Shown here: positions 27,384 through 32,596 of the stretch, piece after piece
Layout of the letters: each line of letters begins with the position of its first letter
How positions within the stretch are numbered: position 1 is the first letter of the stretch
Program-made: the position numbers and the translations under genes
DNA from: Candidatus Nanopelagicales bacterium
GTDB taxonomy: Bacteria; Actinomycetota; Actinomycetes; S36-B12; GCA-2699445
Reading direction: 5' to 3'
Assembly: GCA_030700225.1 (NCBI GenBank)
Contig: JAUYJT010000058.1
Location: 1 to 32,596 of the forward strand
DNA: 32,596 nt
Notes under the pieces: generated by a model
What the model was told of the DNA's origin: nothing
Seen by the model: the letters and a program-made list of their open reading frames with translations, nothing else
The model's database searches: none

Positions 27384-27523
27384 AATCAAGCGCTTCGACC
27401 TCAGGCTGATTGGCGGCCCGTCACCAAGTGAAGCCACTCGCGGGCAGGTCCACGTTGGGGTTGAGTCAACAGTTCGAGAGGTCATCAGCACGTGTCATCG
27501 AACTTATGTCTTAGTCTGGGTTG

Positions 27524-28126
27524 GTGAAGTTGTCGGAGTGGGCTGCCCGCGAAGGTGTGCACTACCAGACCGCATGGCGGTGGGTGCGAGACGGGCAGAT
27601 GCCGGTTCCGTTCACCCGTACCGCCACCGGTTCAATTCTGGTGGCGGACCCGAAGTACGGTGAGCAGCACCGTGCTGCTGTGGGCCTGTACGCGCGCGTG
27701 TCCTCGCATGACCAGAAGGCCGACCTGGACCGGCAGGTCGCGCGACTGTCGCAGTGGGCGGCGGGTCAAGGCTTGCCGGTGGTGCGGGTGGAGGCCGAGG
27801 TCGGATCCGGGATGAATGGAAGCCGCACGAAGGTGCGGCGGTTGTTGTCGGATCCGGCGGTGACGACGGTGGTGGTGGAGCACCGTGACCGGCTGGGTCG
27901 GATGAACACCGAACTGGTCGAGGCGGCCTTGTCCGCACACGGTCGTCGCCTGCTGGTGGTTGACGACGGCGAGGTCGACGACGACCTGGGGGGAGACATG
28001 GTGGAGGTGCTGACCTCGTTCTGCGCCCGGCTGTACGGGAAGCGCTCTGCGCGCAACCGGGCGGAGAAGGCGTTGCGATGTGCGCGGGCGGACGTCGGCC
28101 CGCGCGGTGTGGAGCAGGACGCATGA
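27524..28126 (+). CDS. tnpA: IS607-family serine recombinase transposase
   Basis: 200 aa from GTG at 27524 (MKLSEWAAREGVHYQTAWRW, the family N-terminus); a TTG sits one codon earlier. Residues 1-45 are a MerR-like winged HTH, residues 52-185 the resolvase catalytic domain with GLYARVSSHDQKADLDRQ (nucleophile Ser60) and VVVEHRDRLGR carrying the catalytic Arg. It cuts and rejoins DNA through a 5' phosphoserine link. All key motifs are intact, so it may be active. Confidence 0.9.
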   Translation: MKLSEWAAREGVHYQTAWRWVRDGQMPVPFTRTATGSILVADPKYGEQHRAAVGLYARVSSHDQKADLDRQVARLSQWAAGQGLPVVRVEAEVGSGMNGSRTKVRRLLSDPAVTTVVVEHRDRLGRMNTELVEAALSAHGRRLLVVDDGEVDDDLGGDMVEVLTSFCARLYGKRSARNRAEKALRCARADVGPRGVEQDA

Positions 28127-29733
28127 CTCGCCGCCGCAAGCCGCTGCGCCATATCGCCGACCCGTTCGTGGTCGCTCCGCCTGCTGGGGTGACGATCCGC
28201 ACCCGGCTGCACCCCACGGAGGTCGAAGCCGCCGTGCTGCGCACCGTGGGTGACTTCCTGGGAGTGCTGCAGCGGCAGGACTTCTGTGATCGGCTCAGCG
28301 AGGGCGTGCTGGACCCCAAGGCCAAGGCCGAGTCCCGCAAGACGCGCAAGCAGGCACTCACCGAGCACACCTCGTCCCGTTGGGCCGGGGCGCTGACCCG
28401 GCAGTCCGAACAGTCCTACAACGCCGCGTGGAAGGCCCTGTTGCGTCACCAGGTGCAGTTGCGGGCCGCGGTCGACATGATCACCGTCCGGCTTGCGGTC
28501 CCGGTCGGGCAGGTCGAGGCTGTGCCCAAGGGTGCGCGACGCAAGCCGGTGCGGGGCTACCGCGACCAGGCCGAAGCGTTCGCCAAGCGCCGCCGTCTCG
28601 GTGCGCTCACCGAGCGGCTGGCCCAGGTGGAACAGCGTGTTGCCCAGCAGCGCCCGAGTGTGACGTTCGGCGGCAAGCGGCTGTGGCGCAACCGGGAACA
28701 TCTCGCCGAAGCGGGCCTGACCGAGCAGGAATGGCAGCAGCACTGGCAGGTGTCCCGGCGAATGCTGACCGCTGACGGCGAGTCCGGGAAACGCTGGTCC
28801 AACGAGACCATCCGTGTGGAACTGTATCCCGCCGCAGCCGGAACCGGTGTGCTGCAGGTCAAGGTCCCCCAAGCGTTGGTGGAGCGATTCGGCACGCATC
28901 TGCTCCTGACCACCCCGGTCGGGTTCACCCACCGAGGCGACGAGTGGGCCGATCGGGTCCTGACCAGTCGCGCCGTCACGTACCGGATCTTCGAGGACGT
29001 GGCGCGGGGGCGCTGGTACCTGGACGCATCCTGGACCTACCCTCAGCCGGACCACATCCCCACCCCCGAACAGTTGCGTTCAGCCCGGCACCTGGCCGTG
29101 GATGTGAACGGCGACCATCTGGCGGCGTGGGTCATCGACGGCTGCGGCAACCCGGTCGGCAATCCGATCACGATCCCGTTGGGGAACGAGCCGGGAGCAA
29201 CCGCCACACTGAGGGACGCGGCCCTGCGGCACGCGATCACCCGACTGATCCACATCGCCAAGGCGTGCGACTGCGTTGCGATCACGATCGAGGACTTGGA
29301 CTTCGCCGACGCTCGCGCCACCGGTCGCGAAACGATGGGGCGCGGGCGGAAGGGTAAGCAATTTCGGCGAACCGTGGCGGGCATCCCGACTGCGCAATTT
29401 CGCACCCGCCTAGTGGGGATGGCGTCGGCGCACGACTTGTGGGTCATCGCGGTTGATCCTGCCTACACCTCGAAATGGGGCGCCCAGCATTGGGCGAAAC
29501 CCTTGAAACAACAGACTTCCGGTCAGGCCACGACGCATCATGCGGCAGCGGTTGTGATCGGCAGAAGGGGCAGGCGGCTGCCTGCTCGGCGCACGCCACC
29601 ACCACCCCCGGTCCGACAGCGGACGGGTCGGGGCCAGGTGCGGCCAGTCGAGCAGGTTCCAGCCACCAGCCCCTGCAGCACTCGTGGCACAGGGCCGCCC
29701 GGTCAAGAGCCGGTCCGGTCCCGTTCCGGCTGA
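28123..29733 (+). CDS. tnpB: TnpB-family RNA-guided nuclease-like protein of the IS607 element
   Basis: 536 aa from ATG at 28123, which overlaps the tnpA stop (ATGA); the frame extends upstream but only within tnpA. RuvC-I Asp327 (LAVDVNGDHLA) and RuvC-II Glu390 (TIEDLDFADAR) are present. At the RuvC-III position, where canonical TnpB has an Asp before NAA, this protein has THHAAAVVIGRRG (His472, His473). The zinc-finger CxxC pairs are replaced by TSKWGAQHW. I recall similar substitutions in other actinobacterial IS607 TnpBs, so this is probably a subfamily trait rather than decay. The Pro/Arg-rich C-terminal ~55 residues overlap the likely guide-RNA region. Nuclease activity is uncertain. 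Confidence 0.85.
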   Translation: MTRRRKPLRHIADPFVVAPPAGVTIRTRLHPTEVEAAVLRTVGDFLGVLQRQDFCDRLSEGVLDPKAKAESRKTRKQALTEHTSSRWAGALTRQSEQSYNAAWKALLRHQVQLRAAVDMITVRLAVPVGQVEAVPKGARRKPVRGYRDQAEAFAKRRRLGALTERLAQVEQRVAQQRPSVTFGGKRLWRNREHLAEAGLTEQEWQQHWQVSRRMLTADGESGKRWSNETIRVELYPAAAGTGVLQVKVPQALVERFGTHLLLTTPVGFTHRGDEWADRVLTSRAVTYRIFEDVARGRWYLDASWTYPQPDHIPTPEQLRSARHLAVDVNGDHLAAWVIDGCGNPVGNPITIPLGNEPGATATLRDAALRHAITRLIHIAKACDCVAITIEDLDFADARATGRETMGRGRKGKQFRRTVAGIPTAQFRTRLVGMASAHDLWVIAVDPAYTSKWGAQHWAKPLKQQTSGQATTHHAAAVVIGRRGRRLPARRTPPPPPVRQRTGRGQVRPVEQVPATSPCSTRGTGPPGQEPVRSRSG

Positions 29734-29773
29734 AACCGAGCGCCTGCGCCCCAACACCGTTCGGGGGCCGACA

Positions 29774-29787
29774 TCACGCATGCGTGA
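29774..29787. repeat. 14-bp perfect palindrome TCACGCATGCGTGA
   Basis: Located 41 bases after tnpB and overlapping the stop codon of the minus-strand ORF 29774-30022. It may mark the right end of the element or a short operator. Confidence 0.35.
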
Positions 29788-30022
29788 CAGACGTTGATAC
29801 GAATAGGAACGGTTCAATGTGAACGATTCCATCTTCGACGCTGATGACGCGGGCTACGGCGTAGACGTGCGGGCTGCCGGCGATGATCCATGCGCCTTCC
29901 ACGATCACACTGGGGTCTGGCGAGTCCGTGAGGAAGCCCCAGGGCAGTCCGGTTTCGTCCATTCCCTGGAGATCGACAAACAGATTGAGCGGGAACCCGT
30001 CGACGGTTTCGGTCCACATCAT
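29774..30022 (-). CDS. Small hypothetical protein
   Basis: 82 aa. A strong GGAGGAGG ribosome site lies just upstream of two adjacent ATGs (30022, 30019), good evidence that it is translated. The protein begins WTETVDGFPLNLFVDLQG and is acidic and hydrophobic, with no transmembrane segment or signal peptide. It follows the split ORF by 15 bases in what looks like a minus-strand operon starting at 30744. Its end meets the palindrome next to the IS607 element, so its natural C-terminus may have been altered by the insertion. Family not recognised. Confidence 0.55.
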   Translation of the reverse strand: MMWTETVDGFPLNLFVDLQGMDETGLPWGFLTDSPDPSVIVEGAWIIAGSPHVYAVARVISVEDGIVHIEPFLFVSTSVTHA

Positions 30023-30037
30023 GGGCCTCCTCCTCTT

Positions 30038-30433
30038 CTAGTTCTGACGGTACGGGTTTTCCGCGACGTTGTGAGGCGTGAGATCCAGCAGGGTCATCAA
30101 CTGGTCGAGGGCGCAGTGGGGCACGGTCACGTGGGGCGTTCGGAAGGTCGGGCTGACATTGAGCCCCGCACCGAGGAAGTCTTCGATCGCATAGATCGCG
30201 ACCCAGTGCCAGGCGAGCAGTCGCATGCCTCACAGGGCATCGATCTCAACTCGGGTGGGCGCGTAGTAGCCGGAGAGCCCGAATGACCCCCACGCTTGAA
30301 ATCGGTTCCGGAAACGACTGGCGGCGTAACGTGCCTCGGCCTCGCTTGGCTCGAGCCCGCGCACAAGTAGATACCCGCTGGTGTCCAGCGGCGTCCGTCG
30401 CAACTTCGGTGTCGACCCGGATTTGGAGTTCAC
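30038..30433 (-). pseudogene. Hypothetical gene interrupted by an in-frame TGA
   Basis: Two ORFs, 30230-30433 (67 aa) and 30038-30226 (62 aa), are in the same reading frame, separated by a single TGA (30230-30232) and one Gly codon. Read through, they give one ~131-residue protein: GYLLVRGLEPSEAEARYAASRF and FGLSGYYAPTRVEIDAL, then the stop, then WVAIYAIEDFLGAGLNVSPTFRTPHVTV and ending HNVAENPYRQN. The continuous sense suggests a nonsense mutation in a formerly intact gene. The GTG start at 30433 overlaps the stop of the resolvase remnant (GTGA). Family not recognised. Restart at the ATG at 30226 is possible. Confidence 0.6.
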
Positions 30434-30744
30434 GCTGCTCGCACCGCCGACACTTCATCCTTGGCCAAGTGACGGATCACGGCGGCCCGGCCGACTCCGA
30501 TGGACTCGGCAACCTGCCCCGTGCTCTCTACATTGGCTGGTCGTCGCTCTGCCGCTTCGAGCCTTGTTTGGGTGACCGATTCGGGCCTGCCACCGACGAT
30601 GCCGCGTTCCAAGGCCGCAGCCAGTCTCGTCAGGATCAGTTCCTGGATGCGACGGCAGCCAGCCGTCGGCACAGCGTCAAGATGTAGGGCCAGGCCTTGA
30701 TCGACGGTCGACACGCGGGTGTACCCGATTCGATCTGCCATCAT
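30430..30744 (-). pseudogene. Resolvase/invertase (serine recombinase) with the central domain deleted
   Basis: 104 aa. It starts like a Tn3-type resolvase (DRIGYTRVSTVDQGLALHLDA, nucleophile Ser retained, then AGCRRI) but jumps straight to the part that normally follows the catalytic domain (LILTRLAAALERGIVGGRPESV) and the HTH (STGQVAESIGVGRAAVIRHL). The middle ~85 residues with the catalytic Arg and dimer helix are missing, in frame. It should be inactive as a recombinase but could still bind DNA through its HTH. Confidence 0.7.
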
Positions 30745-30820
30745 GCGCCCAGCGTCTCAAACACCCCCGACAACGGATGAACGACAAAGGGGCTTCGAGT
30801 CAACCGCATGCGATGCTCGG

Positions 30821-30970
30821 CCACCTGCGACGACCCTCGGCCAGCATTCCGAACGGGAAATCGCACGCGACAACTTCAGCTCCGGCGGCCGAAATCGGAG
30901 CCGAGCTGGTCGCGGTGCCGGTGGCAAGATCCAAGACCCCGGCCTCCAGCACGCGGGTCAATCGCCGCCA
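30821..30970 (-). pseudogene. Fragment of a second menG, frameshifted
   Basis: On the minus strand DVAAIDPRAG is followed, in another frame, by [37 protein letters not shown], then a TGA. Intact menG reads [47 protein letters not shown]. So this is the SAM-binding part of a menG paralogue, carrying a frameshift between the two parts, and diverged rather than recently copied. Confidence 0.8.
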
Positions 30971-31060
30971 CATCCGGTCTCGGTGGCTCGTGCGACCGCG
31001 ACCCGGACGCGGGGCGCTCCCCTAGCCGACAGCAGGTGGGATGTGACCGGGCTCTCCACG

Positions 31061-31072
31061 TACCCTGATCAA
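31061..31072 (+). promoter_or_regulatory. Candidate leaderless -10 box of menF
   Basis: TACCCT (31061-31066), six bases, then the GTG at 31073. Same hexamer and spacing as the polyprenyl synthase gene. Confidence 0.35.
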
Positions 31073-32314
31073 GTGACGATCCGCCGGAAGGTGAGCAGCA
31101 GCATCACCGAACCTCCGGCAGATCTACTCAATGCCTTCCCCTCGTGCCCGACGGTTGCCTGGGTTCGACGGGGACAAGGACTGGTTGGCTGGGGCATCGC
31201 CGCACGTGCCACCTTCGTCGGTCCCGAGCGGTTCAGCAGAGCTCAGCGCTGGTTCTCCGACTGGCTCGACGAATGTGAGGTCGACGACCAGGCAAGCCTC
31301 ACCGGCTCCGGCCCGCTTGCGTTCGCATCGTTCACCTTCGACGACGAGTCGCCCGGATCAGTCGTCGTCATTCCGCGGGTTCTGCTCGGAGTCAGGGATG
31401 GCGTGGCCTGGCGCACGGAGGTGACTCCCGCACAGGATGAGGTCAGATCCGACGACCAGGGCGACGCCCCTGTGCCTCGCTCGCGGTGCGAGCAGCCTCG
31501 CTGGCGAGACGAAACGGCCGCGACGGCGAACTGGTCGTCCTCCGTCGGCGAAGCGCTCAAACGCATTTCCGCCGGGGAGGTCGACAAGATAGTTCTCGCA
31601 CGCGCGGTTCAGGCCGAGTTCGACGAACCACTTGACTTGCGCCCAGTCTTGACTCGATTGGCGGCCACGCAACCTGAGTGTTGGACCTTCCACGTCGAAG
31701 ACCTCATCGGCGCGACGCCCGAACTGCTCATCCGGAGGTTCGGCGAGCAGGTAACGTCGCGCGTGCTCGCGGGGACAGTGCCTGGAAGTGGTTCAGCCGA
31801 TGAGGATGAGCGCCATGCCCGCAGGTTGCGAGCCAGCCCGAAGAACCTGGCGGAACACGAATACGCAGTGCGCTCAGTCGCTCACGCTCTTTCGGTCCAC
31901 TGCACGGACCTTGACGTGCCGACGGACCCGGCCGTGCTGCGATTGCCCAACGTCCAGCATCTGGCCACGGACGTCTCGGGGCGCTTGGCCGACGGGTCGA
32001 CAGCCCTCGCGCTCGCCGCCCAGTTGCACCCCACCGCAGCGGTCTGCGGGACTCCAACTGAAAGGGCGATGGCGCTCATCGCGGAGTTGGAGGACATTCG
32101 TCGAGGCAGATACAGCGGGCCAGTTGGCTGGTTCGACGGGAACGGTGACGGCGAAATTGCCCTGGCGCTCCGTTGCGCGCAGTTCTCGTCTGACCGCCGC
32201 TCTGCTCGTTTGTTCGCCGGGTGCGGGCTCGTGGCGGATTCGCAGCCGGGAGCCGAACTCGCGGAGTCCGAAGCCAAACTCGACGCGATGCGGCAGGCCC
32301 TGATCGGCGACTGA
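31073..32314 (+). CDS. menF: Isochorismate synthase
   Basis: 413 aa from GTG at 31073; GTG at 31043 and 31091 are alternatives. N-terminal half PTVAWVRRGQGLVGWG (about 25-40) is typical of actinobacterial MenF/EntC-type enzymes. The chorismate-binding domain follows, with GEVDKIVLARAV, EDLIGATPELLIRRFGEQVTSR, LAGTVPGS, PKNLAEHEYAVRSV, HPTAAVCGTPTERAM and RGRYSGPVGWFDGNGDGEIALALR. It converts chorismate to isochorismate. With menG and the polyprenyl synthase nearby, the use is menaquinone rather than siderophore synthesis; that part is inference. Confidence 0.92.
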   Translation: MTIRRKVSSSITEPPADLLNAFPSCPTVAWVRRGQGLVGWGIAARATFVGPERFSRAQRWFSDWLDECEVDDQASLTGSGPLAFASFTFDDESPGSVVVIPRVLLGVRDGVAWRTEVTPAQDEVRSDDQGDAPVPRSRCEQPRWRDETAATANWSSSVGEALKRISAGEVDKIVLARAVQAEFDEPLDLRPVLTRLAATQPECWTFHVEDLIGATPELLIRRFGEQVTSRVLAGTVPGSGSADEDERHARRLRASPKNLAEHEYAVRSVAHALSVHCTDLDVPTDPAVLRLPNVQHLATDVSGRLADGSTALALAAQLHPTAAVCGTPTERAMALIAELEDIRRGRYSGPVGWFDGNGDGEIALALRCAQFSSDRRSARLFAGCGLVADSQPGAELAESEAKLDAMRQALIGD

Positions 32315-32408
32315 CGGCGGGCGGCCGGGGGGCACGCGGGCTGTGGCGGAAGCGAGCCGGCGCGGGATTTGGCTGTGTCCGGTTTGTCGGGTTGCTGGGC
32401 TGGATCGA

Positions 32409-32434
32409 CCCGTAAGGGGGGTCCCCCTATCGGG
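32409..32434 (+). terminator. Possible menF terminator hairpin
   Basis: CCCGTAAGGGGG-GT-CCCCCTATCGGG, arms pairing except for two central mismatches. It lies 95 bases after the menF stop. There is no T tract. Confidence 0.3.
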
Positions 32435-32511
32435 CAGATCCCGGGGTGCGGTGTGCCGGGGGCGCGTGTCGTTGGGTGGGGTTGTCGGGGGGGTCGATTA
32501 GTATCGGACAC

Positions 32512-32596
32512 ATGTTCGATGGTGTTGGTTCTTCGCCTCTTGACCCGGCAGCCGGGTCGAGGGTTTTCGCCGCGCCTGTGGCCGACGCGTCGAGCC
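32512..32596 (+). CDS. Start of an unidentified ORF, cut by the window edge
   Basis: ATG at 32512, 28 codons visible (MFDGVGSSPLDPAAGSRVFA and on). TAGTAT at 32499-32504 ends seven bases before the ATG, a leaderless arrangement. The start loosely resembles HNH/DUF222 (13E12-repeat) proteins of actinobacteria, but too little is visible to name it. Confidence 0.4.
   Translation, partial: MFDGVGSSPLDPAAGSRVFAAPVADASS

Larger units (their letters stand above)
27480..29770 (+). mobile_element. IS607-family insertion element (tnpA-tnpB), ends approximate
   Basis: A serine-recombinase TnpA and a TnpB overlap by four bases, the standard IS607 order. IS607 elements lack terminal inverted repeats and make no target duplications, so the ends cannot be set from sequence alone. 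I placed them loosely around the genes. A TnpB-type guide RNA would come from the 3' part of tnpB and the right end. Confidence 0.75.
30745..31072. other. Intergenic region upstream of menF containing a menG fragment
   Basis: 328 bases. About half is the menG remnant (listed separately). The menF reading frame stays open through it by chance, giving a 118-codon extension that has no family resemblance. The last ~35 bases hold the candidate menF promoter. Confidence 0.6.

Noticed and set aside
27766-29055. 429-codon minus-strand ORF opposite tnpA/tnpB
   Set aside because: A shadow of two well-supported transposon genes; no family resemblance.
30719-31072. Upstream extension of the menF reading frame
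   Set aside because: It crosses the antisense of the menG fragment and resembles no MenF N-terminus.
1-32596. DGR reverse transcriptase or template repeat inside the window
   Set aside because: No protein with reverse-transcriptase motifs and no AAC-rich copy of the variable region was found on either strand; only the targets are here.

Overview
The window is high-GC DNA, most likely from an actinomycete (Actinomycetota). The reasons are a complete nuoA-N operon with actinobacterial-style subunits (two-part KorAB, extended NuoJ and NuoH, short NuoB start), menaquinone genes, GTG and TTG starts, and several genes whose -10 box sits 6-7 nt before the start codon, as in leaderless transcripts.

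Layout. 1-3055 (minus strand): a tandem array of four paralogous secreted lipoproteins with a C-terminal DUF1566/Lcl-type (C-type-lectin-like) domain; the leftmost is cut by the window edge. Each has the same promoter-like block with a 13-bp palindrome. In the three complete copies the last ~25 codons before a fixed C-terminal RVRPVRAF differ almost only at first and second codon positions, while third positions are frozen. This is the pattern left by adenine-directed mutagenesis by a diversity-generating retroelement (DGR). No reverse transcriptase or template repeat is visible here, so the core would have to lie outside, most simply to the left. 3320-8076 (plus): yajQ, korA-korB (2-oxoacid:ferredoxin oxidoreductase) and an acyl-CoA dehydrogenase. 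8108-9109 (minus): a polyprenyl diphosphate synthase. 9478-10745 (plus): two unknown lipoproteins. 10962-26428 (minus): nuoA to nuoN as one tightly overlapped operon, preceded by menG (26550-27251). 27524-29733: an IS607-family element (serine recombinase TnpA plus TnpB). 29774-30744 (minus): a decayed patch with a resolvase lacking its middle, a small ORF split by an in-frame TGA, and a small intact ORF. About 30821-30970: a frameshifted fragment of a second menG. 31073-32314 (plus): isochorismate synthase menF. 32512-end: the start of an unidentified ORF.

Together the central genes describe a menaquinone-based respiratory chain: MenF makes isochorismate, the polyprenyl synthase makes the side chain, MenG methylates demethylmenaquinone, and complex I reduces menaquinone. 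KorAB and the acyl-CoA dehydrogenase feed reduced ferredoxin, acyl-CoA and electrons into central metabolism. The most unusual part is the lipoprotein array, which looks like a set of surface-displayed, retroelement-diversified binding proteins.
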